Assembly: GCF_042100115.1 (NCBI RefSeq)
Contig: NC_091277.1
Location: 1,612,001-1,676,000, forward strand
Reading direction: 5' to 3'
DNA from: Alternaria dauci
Taxonomy: Eukaryota > Ascomycota > Dothideomycetes > Pleosporales > Pleosporaceae
Length of the DNA stretch: 64,000 bases
Shown in pieces: positions 46,887-57,247 of the stretch. Position numbers and translations under genes: made by a program. Numbering within the stretch: the stretch's first letter is position 1; every line of letters begins with the position of its first letter. Under the pieces are notes generated by a model. It saw only the letters and a list, made by a program, of their open reading frames with translations, was not told the origin of the DNA and did no database searches.

Positions 46887-49145
46887 CTAAGAAGCAGTTG
46901 TGGATGCCAGCATTCGCTCAACAAGAAGTTCTATAGCTACGCCTAGGCTATCTAATAGAGTTAAGGCGGGATTATCATCCACAAGAGCGCAAAGTGTCCA
47001 ATGGAGGTCACTGCTGAGGGCTGGTAGTTCGTCAAGGATCCCATTGTTTATGCAATTGAACATGAAAGCGAGGCGATTGTGGATCTCGATCTCGAGTGCC
47101 ATGGGAAGCGGAGAAGGTGCGGCCGATGCAGGCGCCATTCCTACATATGCTTCCTGGTTTCGCCGATCGAATGTAAGAACTGGTGTATTGTGCCATATGG
47201 CATTAGTAAATAGATATTCATAGTCTTTCAAGTCTGTGATTTTCAGATCATCGTTGATGCAATCGGAACTTGAGATTGGCATCGCTGGTGATTCGGGGGC
47301 CTCGTCGTCTAGGAAGCCTAAACGACGACTTTCCATCGGCTTCACAAATCCTCGATGATTAGCAAAGTCCAGGGACTTTCCCGAAGAAGACGAGCTGGAA
47401 CACGGTGATTCATTCTCTGAAATTATGGATAATGGCCGACGGTTAGGTAAGAGCTGTGTAGCAAGTCTCAACTGCGGAATTTGACGCTGGTGTCGAGACC
47501 TGTTGCTAGAGTGTAGCCCATACGGTTCACATTTTCGGCGTGCGGCGCGCTGGCGTTTGCGTCCAGGCTGAACGGGTATTGGTGGCCGAGAAATGGCAGA
47601 ATGTATATTGGAGCTTGATCTGTTTGGGTTCGAGCTGTTTCGCGGTGGCTGCAACGTTGCACAAACTTCCGCCGTTGGAGGAAGATAGACTAACTCAGCA
47701 AGGCCAATCTCCGCCGGGTCTTCATCGTCATCGGGGGTGTCGCGGTGAATGACTGGCCGCGTTTCGTCTTCCTCCATTGCCAATAGTTGGTTCAAAGCTG
47801 TATAAGAGATGTATTGATGGGTGTCAGTGTCGACATAATTTAGCTTGGAGTGTTGAGTCAATGGCAAACTCTCAGGGTCTGAATCAGAGACATCAGAATT
47901 GTTCTCGTTGTCGCACATGAGCAATGGAGCGTCAAAGTTAGACGGGTATAAGAGTAAATCAGATGACTCAGGGGCTTGTGAACTGGTGTCGGAGTGTCCT
48001 TTGGTAAGAAACAGCATATCGGAGGATATGCCTCTATGAACTTCGTATACGTCAAACATGTCCGCATTAACGAGCTCATCTATAGACTGGAAGATGTCTT
48101 CTGTTGTGGGATACACGCCTGAGAGATCGATGTTGTCGCCGTTATCAGCGAGCATGAAGTTCTCGCCAGGCACGCGAAGAGTATGCATCTCATTATTCAA
48201 AGACAAACACTCGTCATCGTGACAACCATCAATGAAAGATGTATTAGCACGATACAGGTCTTCGATGTTGTGGTCGTACTGGATAGTTGCGGAGCGAGCA
48301 GTGATGTTGCGAAGATGCTCTAAGCCTGGGAGCAGTGAAGAACCGGTGGCGTATCGAAGGACGGGGTCGCATTCGAGTTGCCAGGGTGCTTCGGTCGCTG
48401 TTTGCCCTGCGAATATAAGCGGGAATGAATGCACCAAAGAACGACCATCTCTCCTGGCCGTAGATTCCGGTATAGCATCCTGGGCTTGGTCAGTCGCCGG
48501 AGAGGCATCCAAGTCCAGAAATTTCGATACGTGGTCGCGGAAGTCTTGCATAGCTAGTGTGGGTTGGATTCTCAAATGGCTGACATCGAGAAGCTCAAGA
48601 GTCGGGCAAGGCTTGTCGTGATTACGTGCAACGGGATGTGTCAGCGGCTGGGGCGTTAATCTAGGGGCGGAGCCACTGCGAAGCGCTAGATTCTCGTCGC
48701 TTTCAAATGGAGACTCTGCGTCGAAAAGTAGCTCTGTATATTCCGATGCCATCCGGAGAGAAGTGCAGTCCAGCTGCTCGCTCTTCTGGACCAGGTCTAA
48801 GATGGCAGTAGACCTTGTCTGCATTTTCTTCCCGGAAGGAGAACCATGCATCTCGTTTGGCACAGGACACAATGATTTGACGTCCTCCTGTGACCACATG
48901 AGATTTTCAACTGCTGCTGCAGCCTCGCACTGCTCGGTGTAAACTTCGTCGGCATCTGTAACTTCAGTCAGAATATTTGAGCAGTCATGTGTGTCTTTCG
49001 CCTTCTCAGTGGCGGATGAATGAGAGAATCCGTATATAGGCATAGAAATTATGCACGTCGATTGTAAGCTGGACTCTGCGAACGAAGGTCGAGTTGGCCG
49101 CCTATTAGAGGTGGCTGCATGTCCAGATGCAGCGGTGAGCATCAT
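46887..49145 (-). CDS. Large protein of unknown function
   Basis: An uninterrupted 752-codon frame without introns. I recognise no domain. It is acidic overall with clusters such as DVSDSDPES and DDDEDPAEI, and has a Lys/Arg cluster RKRQRAARRK at 529-538 that could be a nuclear localisation signal. A more ordered-looking C-terminal part (about 635-752) is hydrophobic/helical (MALEIEIHNRLAFMFNCINN; ELPALSSDLHWTLCALVDD). No signal peptide or membrane span. The length alone argues for coding: chance stop-free frames here rarely exceed 150 codons. The start ATGATG at 49145 is followed by a Ser/Thr-rich leader, so a later start at Met35 is possible. It may be lineage-specific. Confidence 0.7.
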   Translation of the reverse strand: MMLTAASGHAATSNRRPTRPSFAESSLQSTCIISMPIYGFSHSSATEKAKDTHDCSNILTEVTDADEVYTEQCEAAAAVENLMWSQEDVKSLCPVPNEMHGSPSGKKMQTRSTAILDLVQKSEQLDCTSLRMASEYTELLFDAESPFESDENLALRSGSAPRLTPQPLTHPVARNHDKPCPTLELLDVSHLRIQPTLAMQDFRDHVSKFLDLDASPATDQAQDAIPESTARRDGRSLVHSFPLIFAGQTATEAPWQLECDPVLRYATGSSLLPGLEHLRNITARSATIQYDHNIEDLYRANTSFIDGCHDDECLSLNNEMHTLRVPGENFMLADNGDNIDLSGVYPTTEDIFQSIDELVNADMFDVYEVHRGISSDMLFLTKGHSDTSSQAPESSDLLLYPSNFDAPLLMCDNENNSDVSDSDPESLPLTQHSKLNYVDTDTHQYISYTALNQLLAMEEDETRPVIHRDTPDDDEDPAEIGLAELVYLPPTAEVCATLQPPRNSSNPNRSSSNIHSAISRPPIPVQPGRKRQRAARRKCEPYGLHSSNRSRHQRQIPQLRLATQLLPNRRPLSIISENESPCSSSSSSGKSLDFANHRGFVKPMESRRLGFLDDEAPESPAMPISSSDCINDDLKITDLKDYEYLFTNAIWHNTPVLTFDRRNQEAYVGMAPASAAPSPLPMALEIEIHNRLAFMFNCINNGILDELPALSSDLHWTLCALVDDNPALTLLDSLGVAIELLVERMLASTTAS

Positions 49146-49677
49146 ATTAAGGGTTATGATTCAAACAAGGTGTAAGCAATCGTGCGTATCCAGCTCAGAC
49201 GCCCTGCTTGCATTGATTACCGGGATCGGTCGCATTACGGTTCTTGCATGCGAAGCTGCTTGTTGTTGACGAGGCTGAAGCAGCGCTGGTATCTCACCCC
49301 GTGAGATAAAGGATAGAATGAGACGTATCGGAGGATTCCTTATAGTCAACTGAGCTCGTACGTTGTACAGTCCATAAGGGCGCACTGTGTAGCATGTTAA
49401 CTTTATCACCAGGAAAATGCTATAGCGTTGTGAGCAATACTGCTGGAAGTATGAGCAAGCCTGGGACATTCACCATGTTCGTGGTAGGATGGGTAGTAAA
49501 CTGCGTTGATGGTTCTTGGTGTTTCAGCAAGATCTAGCTCGTGAGCTGTCTTATAGTATGCCCTAGTTATAAACAGATTCAAGAAACGAAAGCGACGAGA
49601 GGCGATGCACGATTACAACATGCGCCAAGACCGTCCTCGATGATACGACCACTGTATAGTAGCATGCATCACGAAAC
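49146..49677. other. Intergenic, no gene seen
   Basis: About 530 bp holding the promoter of the large unknown gene and the GH12 3' flank. Short frames only. Confidence 0.55.
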
Positions 49678-50557
49678 CTACAAGTTGATTTGCAGACCCA
49701 ATGTGGCCTCTACAGTGGCTTTTCCGTAGAAAGGCTCTGTGCCCGCATTTCCCACGTTGACGAAAGTGCTGTCCTTGAAAACACCAACCTTGACGAGCGC
49801 CTGCAACCACTCTTTGAGGTCTCCCTTGAAAGGACTTTGAAACATCTTATCAGGCAGCAAGCTTGACACAGTAATGCCAGTGTCCTCGTTTTTGCCCTGG
49901 TACAACTTCCAGCTCGTGCCGAACAGGTTGGGGATTGTGGCTGTTGGACCAGCAGGCCATCCGATGGGCAGTTGGCCACCGGTGTATTCAAGCCAGAGCA
50001 TGAGCTCTTGGGCGGAAGAAGATGTGGAGTCGCCTTTCGTATCGGAGGTCATGAAGTCAAATGCGATGTTACCCTTGTAGGCGGTACTGTTGGTGCGCCT
50101 CCACTCGTATGTCGCGGGGATTGATTTGATGGCAGAGAGCCTAGTCTCGAGATTTTGGGTCAGACCGACGAACGTGTAACCCTTGGGGACATTGTCGCTA
50201 GGTCCAGGTTAGCGATTCGAACATACAAACATTGGTATTCATAAATCCCGAGTGTACGTACGTGGCTTTCACGTAGTCGATGTTAGTAACCGCACTCCAT
50301 TTAATCTTCTTGGTTCCATCTGAACCAGTCGACACGGAGTCGTATCCAGTGCACATGCTGCCCTTGGTTTGCGCCTGGTTGTAGAACATGTTGTATACGA
50401 TCCACGGGGTATCAGTCAAAACGATGTTCTGCGCCGTGCCGCACATCTTGATTGGTGCCTGTGTTGCTGAGTTGGAGATGGTGATGCCTTGGGGGGATGG
50501 CGCTGCCATAGCTGGAGCGGCGGCCAGCGCAGCGCTGAGAAGTGCAAGAGTGAGCAT
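49678..50557 (-). CDS. GH12 endoglucanase/xyloglucanase
   Basis: Two exons, 50557..50262 and 50197..49678 (64-nt intron), give 271 residues. MLTLALLSAALAAAPAMAAP is a signal peptide. The glycoside hydrolase family 12 fold is shown by YNMFYNQAQ, AFDFMTSDT, the nucleophile Glu in AQELMLWLEYTGG (about 163) and the acid/base Glu in GNAGTEPFYG (about 253), with PIGW after the nucleophile strand. GH12 enzymes are retaining beta-glucanases that cut cellulose or xyloglucan in the plant wall. Which of the two cannot be decided here. Length fits the family. The donor is the first of two overlapping GTAC sites because only it restores frame with CDNVPKGYTF-like sequence. Secreted; likely induced on plant material. 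Confidence 0.9.
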
Positions 50558-51077
50558 TGTTGGAAGAGCAAGATATGGGTAAACGAGTGACTGGATAAGG
50601 AATGTGACAACGAGTGGCTTGCTGTGGTTATGCTGGTGGCCGTGATCCGATACTTATCAAAAGGCCCAAATGATGTATTATTTCCCGAGCGCGGGAACTA
50701 AGGCGATGAAACGCGCTATGTATGTAATCGAAACGAACCATCAACGGGTAGGTCCGCCCCATCGGATCACAGCGCAAGTCTGGAACGATATGTGATTCTA
50801 TGCGTAACCTCCTTAGTAGTGTGTCCCCGTGATTGGCCGAAGCTGTAGTAATCCTGCCGACTGTGAAGGGACGGGACGGGACGACAAGGTGTGAGGCAGC
50901 CACAATCGCATGCAGTCCCAGGTTGAAGCGCTAGGTACTTACGCGTCAGCGCAAAGAGATTGCGATATGAGGGCGGGGCCAAGCACTCGCTCGGGGAAAT
51001 CTTTCACAATGAGTAATCGCTCCGACTCCACATTGAACATCCATCTTCTTGCTGATGTCTGTGGTCTAGTGAAGCTC
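50558..51077. other. Intergenic, no gene seen
   Basis: About 520 bp: GH12 promoter and the 3' flank of the next gene. A short GGGAC repeat occurs near 50868-50882. Confidence 0.5.
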
Positions 51078-52691
51078 TCAAGATTTCCAATAGCTGAAGG
51101 CTCCAAGCTCGCATCCCCTGGCTTCGTCTTCCGCTTCTGCGAAGGCCTTGGGGTTCTTTCTTTTCTCTTGTCTGAGCGTATGCTTCTCCCATTCCTTCAT
51201 CACCTGCAATGTTGCTACAACCATGGCTGGATCCGTGGTTGCCGAACGGATATGAACCGATTCATCTGGCAAAGACCCTCCGCTTCCATCACTGTATCCA
51301 TCCCAGAAGCAGTGATCTGCAACAATGCTGCCATATAGCGGATCGGCAATATTCCCGACAGCAACAAAGAGAGCATGTCTTAGTGTGTCGTACCGGGAGC
51401 CGTGAATGGAAGATACTTTGGTGCTAGTAACCCACATGTATGCGCATCCGTCTGGGCCGATGAAACGCAAGGAGTCGTAATTAAGCGCATGCACGTAGGT
51501 TGTCAGGATGGATCTGGCATTTGTACCTCCGCAGCTCAAGGACTCAGACTTGCGGAGATTAGTCTTGGGATCCAGCTTCAGATCGTAAGTCCACACAACT
51601 TGATGTGCTTTGGATACTTTCTTGCTCGGGTCGGTGTTCTCGTCGGGACAGGTCATTATCCATGACAACTTGGGACTGCGGAAGCTGCTACTCGTGCTTT
51701 TAAACTTGAACGAGTAGGACGGTGGAACAGGAGTTTGCGCATGCTCTGAGGGACGTATTGTTCGCCAGGCGCACGAATCTGGCGTGTCCAACCAGCTGGA
51801 TCCGGATGATCTTTTGCTTTCCCCCCGATGAGCGTACAGAGTTGTAACAATGGGTGGTGGGTTCCACTGAGGCGGGTACGGTGCTTGACGGTATTGCTCA
51901 AGATATCCGGGCAACGAGGATGGTTCCAGTGCGATTGATGGTCGCTTTGAGGGCTGTTGATCCAGCAACACTGGAATCGGTAGATTCTCAAGCGGCGACT
52001 GGGGATCTTTGTAAGATACCGGATATTGGTCCACGACTACTTCGGGTAAGGTACTGAACCTACTTAAATCTTGCGGTGGATCGAACGATCCAGGACTCCA
52101 TGGTTCGGTGGTCGCTCCAACGCTTCTCGAATGAGGTCGTAGGGATTGTGCGGAGCGCTGATGATTGAGAGGCAAAGGCGCGAGTTGCTGGGTAGCCACT
52201 GGAGCCATGCTCATCGGCCGCTGATCGGTGAAAGAGGAGACGCTTCTCGAATGGAGTCGCAAAGATTGCGCAGATCGCTGCTGATATAGCAATGGTGACA
52301 ACCCTTGGGGGCTGGGCGGCATCATGCTTGCAGGGCGGGCATGCTGGCTTACTGCACTTTGCGATCTTTTTCGACTTCCTTCCACTTCCAAATGTTGCAT
52401 CCTATGCGCAAGCAACTCATCTTGTCTCAACTGCTCCTCGGGTGTTGAAGTTGATGGAGCTGGCGGTAAGGGTGCTGGTAGCTCTGCGATAATCGGCACC
52501 GGCGTATCGTCGCTATAATATGGTTGTATGTAGGATCCCGGGGCAGGTGCATACTCTCCGCAGTACGAGTGGTTAGGCGAGGAGGCGGGCGAGTAACGGT
52601 TTTGTGGGTACCCTGGTTGTTGTGGAGGCGACTGCTGGCGGCGATGAGTCTGCCAGCCCTGCCACTGAGGAGTGGGAGGCAGCGAAGACAT
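51078..52691 (-). CDS. Fungal protein of unknown function, Pro/Ser-rich N-terminus
   Basis: A single exon of 537 residues. Roughly the first 330 are low-complexity (Pro, Gln, Ser) and include a duplicated segment QRSAQSLR[LP]HSRSV about 35 residues apart. A short charged helix EEQLRQDELLAHRMQHLEVE (about 84-103) resembles ubiquitin-interacting motifs found in similar fungal proteins, though this is weak. From about 335 a globular C-terminal domain begins (SPKLSWIMTCPDE, VVWTYDLKLDPKTNLRKSES, ALFVAVGNIADPLYGSIVADHCFW) and ends near 490 before a basic tail. I do not recognise the fold with confidence. No signal peptide or membrane span. It is divergent from the NCS1 permease gene. Confidence 0.72.
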   Translation of the reverse strand: MSSLPPTPQWQGWQTHRRQQSPPQQPGYPQNRYSPASSPNHSYCGEYAPAPGSYIQPYYSDDTPVPIIAELPAPLPPAPSTSTPEEQLRQDELLAHRMQHLEVEGSRKRSQSAVSQHARPASMMPPSPQGLSPLLYQQRSAQSLRLHSRSVSSFTDQRPMSMAPVATQQLAPLPLNHQRSAQSLRPHSRSVGATTEPWSPGSFDPPQDLSRFSTLPEVVVDQYPVSYKDPQSPLENLPIPVLLDQQPSKRPSIALEPSSLPGYLEQYRQAPYPPQWNPPPIVTTLYAHRGESKRSSGSSWLDTPDSCAWRTIRPSEHAQTPVPPSYSFKFKSTSSSFRSPKLSWIMTCPDENTDPSKKVSKAHQVVWTYDLKLDPKTNLRKSESLSCGGTNARSILTTYVHALNYDSLRFIGPDGCAYMWVTSTKVSSIHGSRYDTLRHALFVAVGNIADPLYGSIVADHCFWDGYSDGSGGSLPDESVHIRSATTDPAMVVATLQVMKEWEKHTLRQEKRKNPKAFAEAEDEARGCELGAFSYWKS

Positions 52692-53331
52692 GGAGTTTAC
52701 TATTGATATGACGTCTCAAAAAGCGCGACAGCAGTCGGGACTTTGGAGCGTAGTGACTCGTCCTCAAGTATCGGAAGATCAGCCAGATTTCGCCCCCATC
52801 CAAAACATGGCATGCCCCTCGCGATTTGCAGCGCTTCGCAAGGCGCCCAAGAAGAACGGTGAGCGGAAGCGACAGAGTCAAAGAAACTGATGAACAAAAG
52901 CAGCAAATGAATTCGGTGTTAGTAGAAGACAAGGTCTATGCGACGTTTATGGGGTACGCGTAAGGGCTGGCGAGCAAGGGACCAACAGGATCTTGGTGCT
53001 TGTTGTGCAGCCGCGGGAGGCTGGACGCCTGAAACATCGCCTCAGGCCGCCCTGCTGAGAGCGGCCGGCTGAAATCCAAAACATCTCTTGTCGACCACAA
53101 CGACAGAGGCGATAAAACGCAAACTTGTAAGAAATAGCTGGCTCTTCACAGAGCATGTGCCAATGTACAAGAGTGGGTACGCATGGATTGCGATTGCCTT
53201 AGGAAGGTGGGAAAGATGGGGGATGATCCGCGAGCGCCAGTGATAAGGAGGGGGTTTATCATGGTCACCCCCTCATAACCGTTGATTCCAGCCTCATCGA
53301 ACATTGACAACGTTGTTCGCTTACTTGTATC
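52692..53331. other. Divergent promoter interval, no gene seen
   Basis: 640 bp between the unknown gene (minus) and the NCS1 permease (plus). No coding support. Confidence 0.55.
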
Positions 53332-55188
53332 ATGACTTTAAGGCACCGATTGAGTGCGATTGATCAGAAAGTGCGTCTGCGTGGAGACGACGAAAAGCAC
53401 GAACAAACAGATGCATGGAGCAATCGCGATCTGATCCCACTCCCACCAGAGCGGAGGACATGGGGCTGGTTCAATTACTTCGGGTTTTGGGCAATTGCGT
53501 CGTTGAACCTCGCAAATTGGCAGACCCCAAGCACATTCTTGGGTAAGCTACAACAGAGGACGATTGTTAATACATGACGGCTGATAGTCACGGAAGCCAT
53601 GGGTTTATCCGTCCCACAGGCTATTCTTATCATCGTTATTGGCAGCGTGTTGATTGCTCTATTCTCTACAACCATCGCTTGGGTTGGACTGAAGTGGCAT
53701 ATTGGCTTCACAGTACAGAACAGGTATAGTTGGGGTATGCGCGGAAGCTTCATACCTTTGCTACAAAGAATCCTCCTCAACTTCATTTGGAACGCCGTCC
53801 AATGTACGTAAGGCTTCTGAGGGCCGATATCCGCACCACATTACTGACTCGGGTTAGGTTGGAATGGCGGCCGTCTGGTCGCTGTATGCCTCACTGCAAT
53901 CTGGCCGTCGTACGCACGCATGCCGAACACTTTCAGCGCAAGCTTTCCTGCCACGACCGACCAATTTGTAGGGTTCGTCGTATTCTGGTTCTTATCCACC
54001 CCGTTCTTGTGGCTGCGGCCAGAGAAGTTCAAGATTCCGTTCCTCATAGTCTGCACATGGTGCGGCGTCGGCATGTTGGCATGGATGATCTGGGCAGTGG
54101 CAACTGCCAAAGGCGTAGGTCCTCTCTGGAACGCTGGCGAATCTATTCCCTCAGGCTCCCCTTGGGGTACTTCATGGCTCATCATGACTGGCATAAACCA
54201 AACCATTGGCGGACTTGCTGCAGGCATCACCAACGGCAGCGACTTCTCACGCTATGCACGTTCAAGAAGGCACTACATCTGTGGTACCATAGCTAGCGGC
54301 GTGGTCACAAATGTCATCGTCTCCTTGATAGGATTGGTCACCGCTGCTGCGGGACAAAAGATCTACGGTGAGGTCTATTGGAATCCACCAGATCTACTTA
54401 TGCGCATGATGGACAATGGGAACGGCTCATCGCGCTCCCGTGCGGGTGTATTCTTTCTGGCTGCAGGTTTCGCCTTCACTGCAATGTTCGAGAACATATG
54501 CGGTAACGCCGTCTCTGGTGGAATTGACCTCGCTGGCCTCTTTCCGCGTTATATCAACATACGTCGTGGTGCCATTATCACATTTCTGGCTGCATGGATC
54601 GTCCAGCCATGGCAACTCATCAACCGCGCCACCACTTTCATCGCTGTTTTGTCGTCCTTTTCGGTATTTCTGGCGCCTATCATTGGTATCATGGCATGCG
54701 ACTACTTTCTCTTGCGGAAGAGAAGAATTCGCTTGAGTCATCTGTACAGGACAGAGGACTCTTCGTACTACTTCAGCAATGGCTTTAACTGGCGAGCGAT
54801 ACCGGCTTGGCTCTGTGGCTGGGCACCAACCATTGGAGGCCTTGTCGTGACTGTGAGAGGAGACGTTGATCCCCCGCGGTCCTTGGTGCAGCTCTACAAC
54901 ATGGCATTCTTGATAGGTTAGTAAGATAATGCAAGATCTGGATACAGAATTGTCACTTATATTCAAATAGGTTTCTTTATCAGCGCCGTTATATTCTACA
55001 TTCTCAACCTGATCTTCCCCGTCCCTGATATGGATCAAATCGATCCCACCGATCTATACGGTACCTTTACGGAAGCGGAGGCCAGGCGAGCTGGTGTAGC
55101 TCCACTAGACAACCCATCAACCCTAGTGGCAACAGATGGACGGCGATCGACCGAACACGTTGTGGTCTATGGAGAGAAGGGCGTGTGA
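53332..55188 (+). CDS. NCS1-family nucleobase/allantoin permease
   Basis: Four exons, 53332..53542, 53588..53803, 53858..54916 and 54971..55188, give 567 residues. The N-terminus WSNRDLIPLPPERRTWGWFNYFGFWAI is the NCS1 entry signature, just before membrane segment 1. About twelve hydrophobic helices follow, with NRYSWGMRGSF, GINQTIGGLAAGITNGSDFSRYA and MACDYFLLRKRRI as further family blocks. Transporters of this family (uracil, allantoin, uridine, thiamine, nicotinamide-riboside types) import nucleobases or related compounds with protons. Substrate cannot be fixed from sequence by eye. The last intron uses a GTTAGT donor; the alternative would not keep frame. The tail of about 60 residues is cytosolic. 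The adjacent convergent gene is an isochorismatase-like hydrolase. Confidence 0.9.
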
Positions 55189-55520
55189 GTGTGACTAATT
55201 ACTACGTGAGGAGAAATATGCGCTGAAATGGTAAGTAAGCTCGACCACTGAGCAACAGAGCTGCAACGGTCAAGTTAGATTATCGTGCAATAGAAGTCTT
55301 CGTACTGAATAGGTCCCACATGGCTAGCGAACCTGAAAGTATCTACACCGTCGCTATGGATCACAATTGATTCACTAGCACGCAACGACCACATAAATCA
55401 CGACAACACTTATACGTTTGAGGTGCGCTTTCAGGATCCTCAGGGGGGAGTTAACTTTAACTAGTGCTAATGCACTCGCTCCACAACTAAAGGATGTTAA
55501 GCAGAGCAAGCCGCATTGAT
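55189..55520. other. Convergent 3' flanks, no gene seen
   Basis: 330 bp between the NCS1 permease and the isochorismatase-like gene. No gene. Confidence 0.5.
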
Positions 55521-56102
55521 TCATATAATGTCTGAGGCCTTCACAACGGTTCCAAACATGTCATCAATCTCTGTTAAAGCAACCTTCTTAACCTGTGCAG
55601 CAGGAACGTCCTTCATATCGCGTTGTCCAACACCATCTTCAACAACAAGGGTCTCGTAACCTAGCGTAGTCGCTTCACGAGCGGTACTTGACACGCAGCC
55701 ATGCACCATATATCCTGTAAGAACAACTTTCTTGAGTCCAGTCTTCTCGACAATCTCTGCTAGATTCGTCTCCGAAAATGATCCGGCGTGCTTCTTCCAT
55801 ACGATGGTCTCGCCTCCGATAGCTTCAACACCGTCCATCTCTTTGGTAAGCTTGCCGTTGAGCTTGAAAATGGGTGCTTCGTCAGAGCCCGTGTTGTGGA
55901 GGACATGAATGATGTGGCCGTTTTGCTTTCGGTATTTTCCGAGAAGACCGGAGATCGTGAAATTGACCTCTTTGTAATCTTGAGCTGGCAGGCTACCGTA
56001 TATGTATTCGTCTTGAGCGTCGATGATGACAAGGACGGAGTCTTTGACCGATGCTGTCGAATTGGGGATCCCGATGACTTGGCGAAGCGAAGGGGTTGGC
56101 AT
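55521..56102 (-). CDS. Isochorismatase-like cysteine hydrolase
   Basis: A single exon of 193 residues. The catalytic triad of the isochorismatase fold is visible: Asp28 in VLVIIDAQDEY, Lys103/104 in VWKKHAGSF and the nucleophile Cys136 in GYMVHGCVSSTAREATTLGY. Cysteine-containing members are amidohydrolases (nicotinamidase, N-carbamoylsarcosine amidase, ureidoacrylate or maleamate hydrolase types), not true isochorismatases, which lack the Cys. Length matches the small single-domain group. No targeting signal. The neighbouring nucleobase-type permease suggests a nitrogen-scavenging substrate such as a carbamoyl or ureido compound; this is inference. Confidence 0.87.
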   Translation of the reverse strand: MPTPSLRQVIGIPNSTASVKDSVLVIIDAQDEYIYGSLPAQDYKEVNFTISGLLGKYRKQNGHIIHVLHNTGSDEAPIFKLNGKLTKEMDGVEAIGGETIVWKKHAGSFSETNLAEIVEKTGLKKVVLTGYMVHGCVSSTAREATTLGYETLVVEDGVGQRDMKDVPAAQVKKVALTEIDDMFGTVVKASDII

Positions 56103-57247
56103 ATTGGATGGCTCGTTTGAGAAGATGGATAAATTGAGAACTAGTTGGTATTCATAAAGATGATCAATTTTGAGGTAGTCAGTTCCAGTGTTAGAACTGA
56201 TTGTGTGTTGATGAGTGTGCTGGATACCTGTTCTCTGCCGACATCCAGACCTTTATGCCATCAAAATGGTAGCCCTTGCAATATTCTCCAACATTCGTCC
56301 GTTGCATACCTGGTCCGCGACTTTGGTCTCATGTGGTAAGCCAGCAAGTATGTTTCCTAAGCAGATCAATCGGACCGTGCTGGCAGGTAAGCTAGTCGGG
56401 AAATAATGTTACCTTATGTGGTTAGTCCATCTATTTACAGCCCGGATCGGACAAAGCCTTCAGTAAGGCGGACACTTCGTAGCAAATCATGCTCACTGTA
56501 CCCCACTTAAAGGTTCAGGAAGACTTCCGGAACAAGAACCTTTTACGGTATTGTTCTGTCTTGCTGACAAAAGGAACGTACTGCCCACTTCTGCTGGACA
56601 AATCCATGGCCTCAGAAGCCTCCACTTGTTCGCACTAAGCCCCTCCTTGGATAGTCTGAGCTCCGGCACCCATGCGTCGCCTTCTTCTCCTCTTGCTTTT
56701 TCCACATTCACACAACAAATCTCGTCATATCGCGTCGCCACAACGCAGATTTATGAAATTCTTTCAGGTGTCCCATCAAACGCAGAGATTCAGATCCAGT
56801 TCACTACGCTTGTTCCTGCAGAGCACCACGACACGACTGCTGGAAAATTATAAGACGCCAACATTAGTCCAAATAGGCCATGCATTGCCTTTGATTCTAT
56901 CGGTCAATTCGCTTCTAACAGAGTCGGGATATACGTCAGGGCGGAGGTGAGAGTTCCACGCAAGACACTACCTGTGTATGATGGTAAGTAGGGGTACGCA
57001 TCTCAATCGACGGTGTCGGTGCACTTAACTATATCTTTTTTTCTCTCGGACCGATTGCAAAGGCCAATCTAGACGTCGACTTTCTGGTAGCGTGGCGTGG
57101 CGTGGTATCTAGCTTTTGAAACTACACATACGTCATCGATCCGGTAGTGCCGAGCATCAACCATGTCCAAACCTGAGGTCTTCTGTACAAAACCCTTGCT
57201 GTAATCATATCCACCACTATCAAAAAGCACTACAAGTTTCAAGCACG
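56103..57247. other. Divergent promoter interval, no gene seen
   Basis: About 1.15 kb between the hydrolase and the phenolic acid decarboxylase. Frames up to 100 codons overlap on both strands; none is convincing. Confidence 0.5.
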
